This document shows, in pieces, positions 37,136 through 47,457 of a stretch of DNA of 64,000 nucleotides. How positions within the stretch are numbered: position 1 is the first letter of the stretch; every line of letters begins with the position of its first letter. The position numbers were made by a program, and so were the translations under genes. The DNA lies in the NCBI GenBank assembly GCA_947452065.1, contig CANGBB010000002.1, positions 310,001 through 374,000 of the forward strand. Direction: 5' to 3'. Under the pieces are notes generated by a model, which saw only the letters and a program-made list of their open reading frames with translations, was not told the DNA's origin and searched no databases. The stretch comes from Gammaproteobacteria bacterium. Lineage in GTDB: Bacteria > Pseudomonadota > Gammaproteobacteria > Steroidobacterales > Steroidobacteraceae.

Positions 37136-38263
37136 ATGGTGGACAGGCAACATCCCCTCGCGGCCGCACGCCGCGTGGTGGTCAAAGTAGGTTCGGCGCT
37201 GCTGGTGGACGGCGCGTCCGGGCGGCTCAATCGCGCGTGGCTGGAGACGCTGTGCTCAGACCTGCTGCGACTGAAGCGGCGCGGTCAGCAGGTGATCCTG
37301 GTCTCCTCCGGTGCCATCGCGCTGGGGCGCCGGCATCTGGGCCTCCCGCCCGGACCACTGCAACTGGAGCAGAGCCAGGCGGCCGCTGCCGTGGGCCAGA
37401 TCCGCCTCGCGCATGCCTATAAGGAATTGCTGGAGCCGGCGGATGTCACCGTGGCGCAGGTGCTGCTGACGCTTGAGGACAGCGAACAGCGGGAGCGCTA
37501 TCTCAATGCGCGCGCCACGCTGGAGACGCTGCTGTCACTGAATGCCATTCCGGTCATCAACGAGAATGACACGGTGGCCACGGCTGAAATTCGTTACGGC
37601 GACAACGACCGCCTCGCGGCTCGCGTAGCGCAGATGGCCAGTGCCGACTGCCTCGTGCTGCTCTCGGATGTGGACGGGTTGTACACCGGCGATCCTAATC
37701 GCGATCCGGCGGCGCAGTTCATCCCGACTGTCGAACGCATCACCCCCGAGATCGAGGGGATGGCTGGTGGGTCGGCCTCCGCGGTTGGCAGCGGTGGCAT
37801 GGCAACGAAGATCGCCGCGGCGCGGATTGCCGTGGGCGCGGGCTGCCATATGTGCATCGCTGCCGGCCATCACCTTCATCCGCTCAAGCGATTGGAAGGC
37901 AAGAAGGTGCGCTGCACCTGGTTTCGGCCGCTGTCCACGCCGGTCGCTGCGCGCAAGCAATGGATCGCGGGCACGCTGCGCCCGGCCGGTGCCGTGCAGA
38001 TCGATGCCGGTGCGCTGCGTGCGCTCCGCGAGGGTCGCAGCCTGTTGCCGGCTGGCGTCACGCACACTCAGGGGCAGTTCGCTGCCGGCGACACCGTCAG
38101 TGTGCTGGGCAGTGATGGCGCGGAAGTGGCGCGTGGCATCGCGGGCTACTCGGATGCCGATACCCGTCGCATCATGGGACACAAGAGCGCAGAGATCGAA
38201 GCCGTGCTCGGCTTCCGCGCTCGTGCCGAATTCATTCATCGTGACGATCTGGTGATTCTGTGA
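37136..38263 (+). CDS. proB: Glutamate 5-kinase
   Basis: First step of proline synthesis, phosphorylating glutamate. It is 375 residues. The amino-acid-kinase domain has [44 protein letters not shown] and [17 protein letters not shown]-terminal PUA domain follows ([17 protein letters not shown]...). It overlaps proA by 4 bases, forming the proBA operon. Confidence 0.97.
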   Translation: MVDRQHPLAAARRVVVKVGSALLVDGASGRLNRAWLETLCSDLLRLKRRGQQVILVSSGAIALGRRHLGLPPGPLQLEQSQAAAAVGQIRLAHAYKELLEPADVTVAQVLLTLEDSEQRERYLNARATLETLLSLNAIPVINENDTVATAEIRYGDNDRLAARVAQMASADCLVLLSDVDGLYTGDPNRDPAAQFIPTVERITPEIEGMAGGSASAVGSGGMATKIAAARIAVGAGCHMCIAAGHHLHPLKRLEGKKVRCTWFRPLSTPVAARKQWIAGTLRPAGAVQIDAGALRALREGRSLLPAGVTHTQGQFAAGDTVSVLGSDGAEVARGIAGYSDADTRRIMGHKSAEIEAVLGFRARAEFIHRDDLVIL

Positions 38264-39543
38264 ACGCAAATCCGCAAGCTGTTGTCGACATCAAAGCCCT
38301 GATGCGGAACCTGGGTGAGGCGGCTGTGGCCGCTGGTCCGCAACTGGCCCTGGCCGATAGCGCGCGCAAGAATCAGGCGCTGGCTGCGATGGCGGCGGCC
38401 ATCCGCGCGCGTGCCGCGGAAATCATTGCGGCCAATGAACAAGACGTACGAGCCGCCACCGAGGCGCAACTCGGTGCGGCCATGATCGATCGTCTGAAGC
38501 TGGACGAGAAACGCGTCGAGGCGATGGCGCGCGGCGTCGAAGAAATCATTGCAATGCCCGATCCCATCGGTACCGTGGCTGCAGAGTGGACGCGGCCGAA
38601 CGGGTTGCGTATCCAGCGTGTGCGTGTGCCGCTGGGCGTGATTGGCATCATCTACGAGAGTCGGCCGAATGTGACCGCGGATGCTGGCGCGCTTTGCCTC
38701 AAGTCCGGCAATCCCGTCATTCTGCGCGGCGGCTCAGAGAGTGCCCGATCAAATGCCGTAATTCACGCTTGTCTGGTGGAGGGTCTGACCGCCGCAGGGT
38801 TGCCTCCGGCCTGCATTCAGCGAGTGCCAGTGACGGATCGTGCTGCAGTGGGTGAGATGCTGTCCGGCATGACCGATTACATCGATGTGCTGGTGCCGCG
38901 CGGTGGCAAGAGCCTGGTGGCGCGTGTGCAGGCCGAAGCGCGGGTGCCGGTGATCGGGCATCTGGAGGGCAACTGCCATGTCTACGTGGATCGCGAAGCG
39001 GACATAGAGATGGCGCGCAAGGTGGTGCTCAACGCCAAGATGCGGCGCACGGGCATCTGTGGTGCCGCTGAAACCCTGCTTGTCGATTCTGCCTGCGCAG
39101 CGACGCATCTGCCGCTGATCATCGCGGATCTGTTCGCGGCGCGTTGCGAGGTGCGCGGCGATGCGGCGGTCTGTGCGCTCGATGCGCGGGTGAAGCCGGC
39201 GAACGAGCAGGATTGGTACACCGAATATCTGGACGCCATCATCGCGGTGCGCGTGGTGGAGGGTGTGGATGCGGCGATCGAGCACATCGCGCGCTATGGC
39301 TCATCGCACACGGATTCCATCGTCACGGGAAATCCGGCCACGGCCGAGCGTTTTCTCACGCGCGTCGATTCGGCCATTGTTCTGCACAACGCCTCCACGC
39401 AGTTTGCCGACGGCGGCGAATTCGGCATGGGCGCCGAGATTGGCATTTCCACCGATCGCTTCCACGCCCGCGGACCCGTGGGTGTGGAGCAGCTCACCAG
39501 CTATAAATACGTGGTGCGGGGAAGCGGGCAAACGCGCAGCTGA
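38260..39543 (+). CDS. proA: Glutamate-5-semialdehyde dehydrogenase
   Basis: Reduces glutamyl 5-phosphate to the semialdehyde with NADPH, the second step of proline synthesis. It is 427 residues with a GTG start overlapping the proB stop. Motifs are [26 protein letters not shown], the catalytic cysteine in [15 protein letters not shown], and C-terminal [15 protein letters not shown]. proC is not in this window. Confidence 0.97.
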   Translation: MNANPQAVVDIKALMRNLGEAAVAAGPQLALADSARKNQALAAMAAAIRARAAEIIAANEQDVRAATEAQLGAAMIDRLKLDEKRVEAMARGVEEIIAMPDPIGTVAAEWTRPNGLRIQRVRVPLGVIGIIYESRPNVTADAGALCLKSGNPVILRGGSESARSNAVIHACLVEGLTAAGLPPACIQRVPVTDRAAVGEMLSGMTDYIDVLVPRGGKSLVARVQAEARVPVIGHLEGNCHVYVDREADIEMARKVVLNAKMRRTGICGAAETLLVDSACAATHLPLIIADLFAARCEVRGDAAVCALDARVKPANEQDWYTEYLDAIIAVRVVEGVDAAIEHIARYGSSHTDSIVTGNPATAERFLTRVDSAIVLHNASTQFADGGEFGMGAEIGISTDRFHARGPVGVEQLTSYKYVVRGSGQTRS

Positions 39544-39593
39544 GTCGCTGCGCGCTGCCCGATTCTGTCAGCCAACCAAATAAGACATCGTAT

Positions 39594-40184
39594 TCATCGG
39601 CCCTGTTTATGCAGGGCGCGGTGATAAAGCTTCATCGTCGGAATTTCCGGTTTGAAGGCCTGATGGCAGCTCTCGCAGATGTCGATGAGCTTGTTGCCGG
39701 CGGCTTGGAACCCCTTGGCATCCTTTTTCTCTGTCAGGGCTAGCATGTCCATGCCCACCGCAGACAGTGAATCGGCGAAGGCCCGGTACTGCGGGTTCGC
39801 GGCCCACTCAGCATCCTTCGGGCCCGTGCCGGGCAGTTGGATCACCTTGCCCAGAATCACCATCTGATACGCATGGAACTGGACCTCGGCCCAGTCCGCG
39901 TCGGACCTCGGTATTTTGCCGCTGCCGTACATGGCATTGCCGACGCCGAACAGCGGATCGGAGGCATGATCGATGGCGCCAACCATGACCGCGTTCAAAC
40001 TAACGGGCAACGACAGCGGCGGTGTGGCTGCTGCGGAACTGCTCGCAGCCGTAGCGGCCGGCGTGGCTGTATCTGCGTTGGTCTGGGTGGGTGGCGACGT
40101 GGGATTTGTGCAGCCAACCATGAACAGCGCTGCGGCGGCCGTTGCAGCGATTCCGTTAAGTACTGAGACGACTGGCTTGGGCAT
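39594..40184 (-). CDS. Haem-binding lipoprotein with a CxxCH motif
   Basis: A 196-residue predicted lipoprotein. The signal sequence ends in the lipobox FMVGC (about C24), followed by a Thr/Ala/Ser/Pro-rich linker to about residue 60. The C-terminal domain carries one CESCH c-type haem motif near residue 172 in a helical setting (KLIDICESCHQAF), resembling cytochrome c'-type four-helix proteins. Redox partner is unknown. The start at 40184 (MPKPVVSVLNG) is chosen over the longer ORF. It diverges from the RND adaptor gene. Confidence 0.72.
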   Translation of the reverse strand: MPKPVVSVLNGIAATAAAALFMVGCTNPTSPPTQTNADTATPAATAASSSAAATPPLSLPVSLNAVMVGAIDHASDPLFGVGNAMYGSGKIPRSDADWAEVQFHAYQMVILGKVIQLPGTGPKDAEWAANPQYRAFADSLSAVGMDMLALTEKKDAKGFQAAGNKLIDICESCHQAFKPEIPTMKLYHRALHKQGR

Positions 40185-40335
40185 GGAGCACTCCCTGAAA
40201 CCTGATCGACGTGTAGGGCGATTATCGGGCGGCGTAAAACCGCGTCGACTGTGGATGTCCGGGGTCGTATCGCGATGAGTACGGATACGACTTCCTGATA
40301 CTCTAGGGATCCCTGATGTCAGACACGAAAAGCCC

Positions 40336-41421
40336 ATGCGCAATTCGATGACCCTCAGACCCCGTTCCGCGCTGCTGTGCGCGCTGCTGGTCGCGCTGAG
40401 CTGTCCGCTGCGCGCCGCGACACCGGCGAGCGAGGGTGCAACGGCTCAGAGTGTGGCGGTGACGGCTCCAGTGCCCACCCAGCTGGTGCGCCGACTGGTC
40501 GCCACCGGTTCCATTCAGGCATGGCAAGAAGTGATCATCGCGCCTGAGGTGGGCGGCTATCAGGTGGCCACGATGCGGGTTGAGATTGGCGACCGCGTCA
40601 AAAAGGGCCAGGAACTGGCCACGCTGTCGGCGGGCATTCTCGAATCGCAGGTGGCTATTGCACGCGCTGGTGTTAAGCAATCCGAGGCGGCGCTAACCCA
40701 TTCGCGTGCCGCCCTCGGCCGCGGCGAGGCCATGTTCGCCAGCGGCAACTTTGCCCGCGCCGACCTCGATAATTTGCGTACCAATGCCATCTCCGCTGAG
40801 GCTGCACTGGCCACGGCGCAAGCCAATCTCGATGCCGCCGAACTGCGCCTGCGTTATACGCATGTGTTGGCGCCGGATGATGGTGTGATCACAGCGCGCA
40901 GCGCTGTTGTGGGGCAGGTGGTGCAGGCGGGCACGGAGATGCTGCGTCTCCTGCGTCAGGAGCGCGTTGAATGGCGCGCCGAAGTGCCCGAGGCCGATAT
41001 GCGCAGTGTCCGCGCCGGGCAGAGCGTCAGCATTCAGACCTCCGAGGGTACGGCACTCTCCGGCAAGGTTCGCAGCGTCGCGCCCACAGTGCAGACCGGT
41101 AATCGCACCGGCATCGTTTATGTCGACGTGGCTGCGCGCGGTGTGGCGCGCCCCGGCATGTTTGCCCGCGGCGAAATCGAAACCGGCAAGGTCAAAGCCT
41201 TGATGGTGCCCTTGTCAGCGGTGCTGGTACAGGATGGCTACAGCTATGTGTTTCTGGTGAACGGGAACACCACCGTGCAGCGGCGTCGTGTCGAGACCGG
41301 AACCGTACAGGGCGGACAAATTGAGATCACTTCCGGGCTGACCGCAAAGGATCAGTTGGTGAGCAGCGGCGTGGCCTTCCTGAGTGACGGGCAGCGCGTG
41401 TCCGTCAAGCCAGCGCCCTGA
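40336..41421 (+). CDS. RND efflux pump periplasmic adaptor (membrane fusion protein)
   Basis: HlyD/AcrA-type adaptor linking an RND pump to an outer-membrane channel. It is 361 residues. A signal peptide (LLCALLVALSCPLRA) precedes a lipoyl half-motif (GYQVATMRVEIGDRVKKGQELATL), a coiled-coil hairpin (about 95-155), a second lipoyl half (TARSAVVGQVVQAGTEML), and beta-barrel and membrane-proximal domains. It ends 10 bases before the permease gene. Confidence 0.93.
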   Translation: MRNSMTLRPRSALLCALLVALSCPLRAATPASEGATAQSVAVTAPVPTQLVRRLVATGSIQAWQEVIIAPEVGGYQVATMRVEIGDRVKKGQELATLSAGILESQVAIARAGVKQSEAALTHSRAALGRGEAMFASGNFARADLDNLRTNAISAEAALATAQANLDAAELRLRYTHVLAPDDGVITARSAVVGQVVQAGTEMLRLLRQERVEWRAEVPEADMRSVRAGQSVSIQTSEGTALSGKVRSVAPTVQTGNRTGIVYVDVAARGVARPGMFARGEIETGKVKALMVPLSAVLVQDGYSYVFLVNGNTTVQRRRVETGTVQGGQIEITSGLTAKDQLVSSGVAFLSDGQRVSVKPAP

Positions 41422-41431
41422 GTCTGAAGCC

Positions 41432-44400
41432 ATGAACTTCGTCACCTGGGCCATCCGCAATCCGGTGCCGGTGCTGATGCTGTTCGTCGTGCTGACGGTG
41501 GGCGGCCTGTTCTCATTCCGCTCCTTGGATATCCAGGACCGGCCCGACATCGCGTTTCCGTATATCTCGGTATCGATGAGCTATGCCGGCGCGCCGCCGG
41601 ATCAATTGGAAACCGAGATCACGCGCAAGATCGAAGATGCGCTGGCCAATGTCGCAGGTGTCACGCACATCACCTCAAGCGTCTCGATGGGAAGTTCAAA
41701 CACCATCATCGAGTTTGAGTTCGGTACGGATCTTTCTCAGGCCACGGACGATGTGCGTGACGCGATCACCCGCATCCGCTCCAATCTCCCGGCTGATGCG
41801 CTCGAACCGGTGATCTCGCGTGCCACGACGGCAGGCGGTGCCATCCTCACTTACGCCGTGAGCTCCGAGGATCCGATCAGCGACGAGGAGCTTTCCTGGT
41901 TTGTTGATCAGTCGGTGTTGCGGCCCATTGCGGCGCTGCCCGGAGTGGGGCGCGTGTCGCGCATCGGCGGTGTGGAGCGCGAGATCCGCGTCAGTCTGGA
42001 TCCGGATCGAATGTCGGCGCTGGGTGCCACGGCCACAGATGTGTCGCGTCAACTGCGCCGCATTCAGGCTGATTTGCCTGCGGGCACCGCACGGGTCGGT
42101 GGACTGGAGCAAAACGTCCGCGCAATCGGCACGCTCAGCGGGGCCAGTGAACTCGAGGCACTGCCCATCGTGCTCAGCGACGGGCGCTCGATCCAGCTGC
42201 GTGCCATCGCCAAAGTCACCGACCAGAGCGCTGAGCGCCGCGAACTGGCGCTACTGGATGGCAAGCCCGTGGTGGCCTTTGGTGTCACGCGTGCCTGGGG
42301 CGCAGGCGTCGCCGCGGTGGCGGAAAACACCGAGAAAACCGTTGCCGAGCTGCGGAAGCAATATCCGCGCATGCGTTTCACGGTCATCGATGACAGTGAA
42401 GTGCGCAATGTGCGCGAGTCCTACACCAGTTCGATGGAGATGCTGGTCGAAGGCGCGCTGCTCGCCATCCTGGTGGTGTGGATATTCCTGCGCGACTGGC
42501 GGGCAACGCTGATCTCAGCCTCCGCACTGCCGCTGGCCATCATCCCGACATTCCTCGGCATGGCACTGCTGGGCTATACGCTGAATCTCCTGACGCTGCT
42601 GGCGCTGACGCTGGTGGTGGGCATGCTGGTCGATGACGCCATCGTTGAGGTTGAGAACATCGTGCGTCATCTGCGGCAGGGCAAGCCGCCGCTGTCTGCG
42701 GCGACGGACGCCGCCATCGAGATTGGTCTGGCCGTCATCGCTACCTCGCTGACGCTCTGCGCGGTGTACGTGCCGGTGGCATTCATGGGTGGTGTGGCCG
42801 GAGAGTTTTTCCGACCGTTTGCTTTCACCGCAGCGCTCGCTGTGCTCTGTTCATTGCTGGTGGCGCGTCTGCTTACGCCAACGATGGCGGCTTATTGGAT
42901 GAAGCCGCACCACGGAGAGGAAAAGCCGCCGCGCGGACTGGCGACTTACCTGCGCATCATCGGTTGGTGCTTGAATCATCGGCGCATCACGTTACTGACC
43001 GCCACGGTGCTGTTTATCGGATCCATGGCGCTGGGTCGCTTCGTGCCGCAGGGCTTCGCGCCGGGCGGGGACTTCGGTGCGGCGGAGTTGGTGTTGCAGT
43101 TGCCCCCCGGTGCCACGCTGCAGCAGTCGCTGGATGTCACGCATCAGGCGCTGGAGAGGTTGGCCGACAATCCCGGCATCCAGCGTACCTTTGCCGTGAT
43201 CGGCAATGGCTCAACGGTGAACAGCACTTCGCTGGCCCTGATCTGGGTGCCGCGCGAGAAGCGTCGTGACACTGTGCAAGTCTTGCAGCGGCGTGCCGTG
43301 CAGGCCGTATCGGAAATCCCCGGAGTACGCGTTCAAACTCGCAGCCGCGGCAGCGTGGTGCAGTTCAATCTGGTTGGCGATGACACGGTCACCTTAAATG
43401 CTGCGGCGGCCCGCGTCAGTGATGAGATGCGCGCGACGCCGGGCTTCAGTGCTGCGCAGTCCGGAGCCAGTCTGCTGCAGCCGGAGATCGAGATTCGGCC
43501 GCGCCCGGAACGTGCTGCCGAGTTGGGTGTAACCACCGAAGCGATCTCCACAGCCATCCGTTTTGCGACCAGCGGCGACGTGGAACTGGGCTTGCCGAAA
43601 TTGAACCTTCCGAGTCGCCAGGTGCCGATCCGTGTGCGTCTCGACGATGCCGCGCGTGCTGATATCGACCATCTGCGGCTGCTGCCCGTGCCGGGTCGAG
43701 GAGGCGCCGTACCGCTGGCCAATGTGGCTGATATCCGCATGGGAACGGCACCGGCCACCATCAGTCGCTACGACCGGATGCGTCGCGTCAGCATCACCGC
43801 GGATTTGGATGGTATTGCACTCGGCGAGGCGCTCAAGCGCGTTGAGGCACTGCCATCCATGAAGAGTCTGCCGACTGGGGTGCATCGCGTTAACACCGGC
43901 GAATCGCAGTTCTTTACGCAGCTCATCGCCAGTTTCGTGCTGGCCATGTTTATTGGTGTGTTGTGCGTGTATGCGTTGCTGGTGCTGCTGTTCCACGACT
44001 TCATCCAGCCGATCACCATCCTCAGTGCGCTGCCGCCGTCGGTGGGCGGTGCGTTCGTGGCGCTGCTGCTGTTCAAATACGAGCTGTCGATTTCCTCGCT
44101 GATCGGCATGCTGACGCTCATGGGTATCGTCACCAAGAACTCCATTCTCTTGGTGGAATACGCGGTCATGGCGCGGCGCGATCACGGTATGGAGCGTCAT
44201 GCAGCGCTGATCGATGCCTGTGCCAAACGTGCGCGGCCGATCATCATGACGACCATCGCCATGGGTGCGGGCATGCTGCCCATTGCGCTGGGGCTTTCCG
44301 GTGATCCCAGCTTCCGTGCGCCGATGGGTGTGGCAGTGATCGGTGGCCTGCTGGCCTCCACGGTGCTGAGTCTGCTGGTCGTACCGGTGGCCTACACCCT

Positions 44401-44473
44401 CATGGATGATCTGCAATCCTGGCTGAAGAAGCGCTTCAGCTTTGGTCGCGGCAAGTCGGCCAGCGCCGACTGA
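41432..44473 (+). CDS. RND efflux permease (AcrB/MexB superfamily)
   Basis: Proton-driven inner-membrane exporter of 1013 residues. It has the N-terminal helix NPVPVLMLFVVLTVGGLFSF, two large periplasmic loops, and TM4 with the proton-relay pair in GMLVDDAIVEVENIVRHL. The C-terminal half repeats this architecture (VTKNSILLVEYAVM, RARPIIMTTIAMGAGMLPIALG). The start at 41432 is set by family comparison. No outer-membrane factor gene is adjacent, so TolC would come from elsewhere. Substrate unknown. The stop abuts the convergent moaE stop. Confidence 0.94.
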   Translation: MNFVTWAIRNPVPVLMLFVVLTVGGLFSFRSLDIQDRPDIAFPYISVSMSYAGAPPDQLETEITRKIEDALANVAGVTHITSSVSMGSSNTIIEFEFGTDLSQATDDVRDAITRIRSNLPADALEPVISRATTAGGAILTYAVSSEDPISDEELSWFVDQSVLRPIAALPGVGRVSRIGGVEREIRVSLDPDRMSALGATATDVSRQLRRIQADLPAGTARVGGLEQNVRAIGTLSGASELEALPIVLSDGRSIQLRAIAKVTDQSAERRELALLDGKPVVAFGVTRAWGAGVAAVAENTEKTVAELRKQYPRMRFTVIDDSEVRNVRESYTSSMEMLVEGALLAILVVWIFLRDWRATLISASALPLAIIPTFLGMALLGYTLNLLTLLALTLVVGMLVDDAIVEVENIVRHLRQGKPPLSAATDAAIEIGLAVIATSLTLCAVYVPVAFMGGVAGEFFRPFAFTAALAVLCSLLVARLLTPTMAAYWMKPHHGEEKPPRGLATYLRIIGWCLNHRRITLLTATVLFIGSMALGRFVPQGFAPGGDFGAAELVLQLPPGATLQQSLDVTHQALERLADNPGIQRTFAVIGNGSTVNSTSLALIWVPREKRRDTVQVLQRRAVQAVSEIPGVRVQTRSRGSVVQFNLVGDDTVTLNAAAARVSDEMRATPGFSAAQSGASLLQPEIEIRPRPERAAELGVTTEAISTAIRFATSGDVELGLPKLNLPSRQVPIRVRLDDAARADIDHLRLLPVPGRGGAVPLANVADIRMGTAPATISRYDRMRRVSITADLDGIALGEALKRVEALPSMKSLPTGVHRVNTGESQFFTQLIASFVLAMFIGVLCVYALLVLLFHDFIQPITILSALPPSVGGAFVALLLFKYELSISSLIGMLTLMGIVTKNSILLVEYAVMARRDHGMERHAALIDACAKRARPIIMTTIAMGAGMLPIALGLSGDPSFRAPMGVAVIGGLLASTVLSLLVVPVAYTLMDDLQSWLKKRFSFGRGKSASAD

Positions 44474-44986
44474 TCAGCCTTTGTGATGCGCGGAGTGCGA
44501 CTCGTGCGCGGAGTGCGGCTCGTGCGCTGAGTGCGAGTGTGTTGCGTGCTGTGCGCCATCCGCGGCGCAGCGCTCGCAGTTGACCCAGCCGGAGTCACCG
44601 TTGACGTAGTGTTCTTTCTTCCAGATCGGCACGCGATGCTTCACGGCATCGATCACATAGCGGCAGGCGCGGAAGGCCTCGTCACGATGCGGTGCGCTGA
44701 CGCCCACCCAAACGGCCAGCTCGCCGATGGCCAGTTCGCCCACCCGATGCACACAGAGCACATGCGTGACGCCAAAGCGCTCGCAGGCCTCAGCGGCAAT
44801 GCGTTCGCCCTCGCGCTGTGCCAACGGTGCATACACTTCGTATTCGAGCCGGCGCACTTCGAGCCCTTCATTATGGTTTCGCACCCAACCCTCAAAGGCG
44901 ACAAAGCCGCCACAGGTCGGATCGAACAGCTCGGCGCGCAATGCGGCGGTGTCGACTGGCACCGCACTGATGCGGAAGCGGCTCAT
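44474..44986 (-). CDS. moaE: Molybdopterin synthase catalytic subunit with His-rich tail
   Basis: Large subunit of molybdopterin synthase, which transfers sulphur from MoaD thiocarboxylate to cPMP. It has 170 residues. The conserved core has GGFVAFEGWVRNHNEG, HRVGELAIGE, and the catalytic lysines in VKHRVPIWKKEHY. The last ~24 residues are a His/Ser/Ala/Glu repeat (SHSAHEPHSAHESHSAHH), absent from E. coli MoaE, encoded by an imperfect 18-base tandem repeat. It overlaps the mobA/moaD fusion by 4 bases. Confidence 0.93.
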   Translation of the reverse strand: MSRFRISAVPVDTAALRAELFDPTCGGFVAFEGWVRNHNEGLEVRRLEYEVYAPLAQREGERIAAEACERFGVTHVLCVHRVGELAIGELAVWVGVSAPHRDEAFRACRYVIDAVKHRVPIWKKEHYVNGDSGWVNCERCAADGAQHATHSHSAHEPHSAHESHSAHHKG

Positions 44987-45852
44987 CCGCCGGCCACCGG
45001 CGGCAGGAACACCACTGTATCGCCAGCAGCTAAGGGCTGGTTCCATTCGGCGAAGTCTTCATTGATGGCCACACGCAGTTGCTCGGCGCGCAGCTGCAAG
45101 CCGCGCAGAGCGCGCAACTCATCGAAGAGGGCGCGCGGAGTGTTCGCCTGTGTGGTGAGGGTTTCCTCGCTGCGCCCAGCCTGATCGCGCAGGGCAGCAA
45201 AGTACTGCACTCGCAGCGTGATCGGCTCGCTCGCCTGGGCTTGCGGCGCCGTGCCGGATGCAGTGCCACCCGTCACAGCGGACAGTGCCTCGAGGTATTC
45301 GGCCGAGGTGTTGATGTTGTCCAGTGCGCGCGGGTTGTGCAGGTCCAGTAGCAATATGTCGTGGCTCATCATGAACGAGCGCGGACAGCGGTTGTCTGCG
45401 GCAATCCAGGCGTCAACGGCGGCGCGACTGTGCGGCTCCCAGATCGCGCACAGCGGCTCTGGTTTGCCGTCGAAGCGGCTGCGGAATGCGGTGGCCAGGC
45501 GCTGCGGATCGCGTGCCGCGATCAGCTGTTGCAATGTGGCGGCGTCGAGAAAGGGCAGGTCAATGGCGAGTACCAGCCAAGCTGCCTGCGGATGACCATG
45601 GAGCGCAGCATGAATCCCGCCGATCGGGCCGATATCCGTGATTCGGTCGGCAATCTGCGCATGACCGGCGCGCAACGGGTCCTGCTGCTGGTCTGATCGT
45701 ACCGACACGAACAGCTGCGACACCATGGGTTGCAACAGCGTCATGGCGCGCTGCAGTTGCGTCCGGCCTTCATATTCCAGCGCGGCCTTGTCACGCTGCA
45801 TGCGGCGGCTATGGCCGCCGGTCAGCAACAGGCCGAACAGCGGCGCACTCAT
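44983..45852 (-). CDS. MobA-like nucleotidyltransferase fused to MoaD
   Basis: A two-domain fusion of 289 residues. Residues 1-190 are a MobA-type molybdenum-cofactor guanylyltransferase domain with [25 protein letters not shown] and [11 protein letters not shown]. After an Ala/Ser/Thr linker, residues ~208-289 are a MoaD/ThiS beta-grasp domain ([18 protein letters not shown]) ending in the essential GG. MoaD would donate sulphur to the neighbouring MoaE. Both partners are in the same pathway but act at its middle and end, so the fusion is unusual. It overlaps moaC and moaE by 4 bases each. Confidence 0.9.
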   Translation of the reverse strand: MSAPLFGLLLTGGHSRRMQRDKAALEYEGRTQLQRAMTLLQPMVSQLFVSVRSDQQQDPLRAGHAQIADRITDIGPIGGIHAALHGHPQAAWLVLAIDLPFLDAATLQQLIAARDPQRLATAFRSRFDGKPEPLCAIWEPHSRAAVDAWIAADNRCPRSFMMSHDILLLDLHNPRALDNINTSAEYLEALSAVTGGTASGTAPQAQASEPITLRVQYFAALRDQAGRSEETLTTQANTPRALFDELRALRGLQLRAEQLRVAINEDFAEWNQPLAAGDTVVFLPPVAGG

Positions 45853-46364
45853 GAGCGACTCCGGCGCCGGGTGGTTGGCCCAACATCCCGTTTACCACCG
45901 CGCTTGCTGACCAGTTTCACCTGCACGATGCGAATGTTGTGCGAGAGCGCCTTGCACATGTCGTAAATGGTGAGCGCTGCAACACTGGCTCCCGTCAGCG
46001 CCTCCATCTCCACGCCAGTCTTGTGCGTGGTGCTGACCTGGCAGCGTACGCGTAGTCGATTGCGCGGGAGTGCATCGATCTGCACCTGCGCATGTTCGAT
46101 GGGTAGCGGGTGACAGAAGGGAATCATGCTGGCGGTGTTCTTGACCGCCATCACTCCCGCAATGATCGCGGTATCGAAAATCGGACCCTTGCGAGTGCGA
46201 TGACCCGAGCGGCGCAGGGCCGCGGCCACATCCGCTGGCAAGGCGATTAGCGCCTCCGCTTCGGCGGAGCGCGCAGTGGCTGTTTTGTCGCTGACATCCA
46301 CCATGGTTGGTCGGCGTGCGGCATCCAGATGGGTGAGGCCGGCATTACGGGCAGCGCGGACCAT
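45849..46364 (-). CDS. moaC: Cyclic pyranopterin monophosphate synthase
   Basis: Converts the MoaA product to cyclic pyranopterin monophosphate. It is 171 residues with [54 protein letters not shown] and the C-terminal LVSKRGGK. A basic tail follows. It lies 4 bases after moaA and overlaps the mobA/moaD fusion. Confidence 0.96.
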   Translation of the reverse strand: MVRAARNAGLTHLDAARRPTMVDVSDKTATARSAEAEALIALPADVAAALRRSGHRTRKGPIFDTAIIAGVMAVKNTASMIPFCHPLPIEHAQVQIDALPRNRLRVRCQVSTTHKTGVEMEALTGASVAALTIYDMCKALSHNIRIVQVKLVSKRGGKRDVGPTTRRRSRS

Positions 46365-46368
46365 GGCA

Positions 46369-47418
46369 TCAGCCTCCGATGTGATTCATTTCGACGCGCT
46401 GACCATGCCGGTCGGCATGGCCACGCTGCTCGCTGTAACGATCCTGCCGCGCCGTCCAACAATCGCGCAGCAGCGCGAGCAGTTCGTCATCGCTAGCCCC
46501 CGCACGCAGCGGGGCGCGCAGATCAAGACCCGAGGTGGCAAACAGACAGGTGTACAGCACGCCGTCCGAGGACAGCCGGGCGCGCGAGCAATCACCACAG
46601 AATGGCTGCGTGATCGATGAGATGAAACCCAGTTCGCCGGCACCGTCTTCATAGACATAGCGTGAGGCCACTTCGCCGCGGTATTGCGCATCAGTCGCTC
46701 GCAGCGGCCAGCGCGCCGCAATGCGAGCAATCAGTTCGCGCGATGGAACAACCTGATCAGCGTGCCAGTCATTGCGACTGCCGACGTCCATGTATTCGAT
46801 GAAGCGCACGATATGCCCGCTGCCGCGGAAGTGTTCGGCCAGGTCCAGCGCGGCGTGATCGTTGACACCCCGCTGCACGACCACATTGATCTTGATGGGC
46901 GTCAGGCCCGCGCGTGTTGCGGCGTCGATGCCGGCCAGCACTTCGGTGGGCGATCCCAGATCGCCGGCCATCCGCGCGAATATGGCCGGATCTAAACTAT
47001 CGAGGCTGACGGTGATGCGATGCAGCCCTGCCGCGCGCAGCGCCACTGCATGCTGGGCCAGCAGCACGCCGTTGGTGGTCAGTGCAATGTCCTCGATTCC
47101 GGGCAGGGTGCTCAGATCGCCGATCAAATCGGTCAGTCCGGCGCGCAGCAGCGGCTCGCCGCCGGTGATGCGCAATTTGCGCGCACCGAGCTGCACGAAC
47201 AGACGAGTGAGCCGCACAATTTCCTCAAAGCTCAACCGTTCGGCCGATTTCAGAAAGCGGTAATGCTCGTGGTACCGCTCGCGCGGCATGCAGTACGGGC
47301 AGCGGAAATTGCAGCGGTCCGTGACCGAGATGCGCAGGTCATGCAGTGGACGACCGAGCGCATCACGCACGCGTGAGTTGCGCAGGGCGGCGGCGGGATG
47401 CAGCGGGACCACGTCCAT
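46369..47418 (-). CDS. moaA: GTP 3',8-cyclase
   Basis: Radical-SAM enzyme for the first step of molybdopterin synthesis from GTP. It is 349 residues. The N-terminal cluster motif is CNFRCPYC (CxxxCxxC), then [11 protein letters not shown]. The C-terminal cluster cysteines are in [16 protein letters not shown] with a later C in YTCLF. The protein ends in GG, required for activation in E. coli. It is transcribed between moeA and moaC. Confidence 0.96.
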   Translation of the reverse strand: MDVVPLHPAAALRNSRVRDALGRPLHDLRISVTDRCNFRCPYCMPRERYHEHYRFLKSAERLSFEEIVRLTRLFVQLGARKLRITGGEPLLRAGLTDLIGDLSTLPGIEDIALTTNGVLLAQHAVALRAAGLHRITVSLDSLDPAIFARMAGDLGSPTEVLAGIDAATRAGLTPIKINVVVQRGVNDHAALDLAEHFRGSGHIVRFIEYMDVGSRNDWHADQVVPSRELIARIAARWPLRATDAQYRGEVASRYVYEDGAGELGFISSITQPFCGDCSRARLSSDGVLYTCLFATSGLDLRAPLRAGASDDELLALLRDCWTARQDRYSEQRGHADRHGQRVEMNHIGG

Positions 47419-47457
47419 GCCGCTACATTACCAGAGCATGGCCCGCAGGACGTTGGC

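Noticed and set aside
43394-44416. 340-residue minus-strand ORF inside the RND permease gene
   Set aside because: His/Gln/Arg-rich shadow typical of antisense GC-rich membrane-protein genes.
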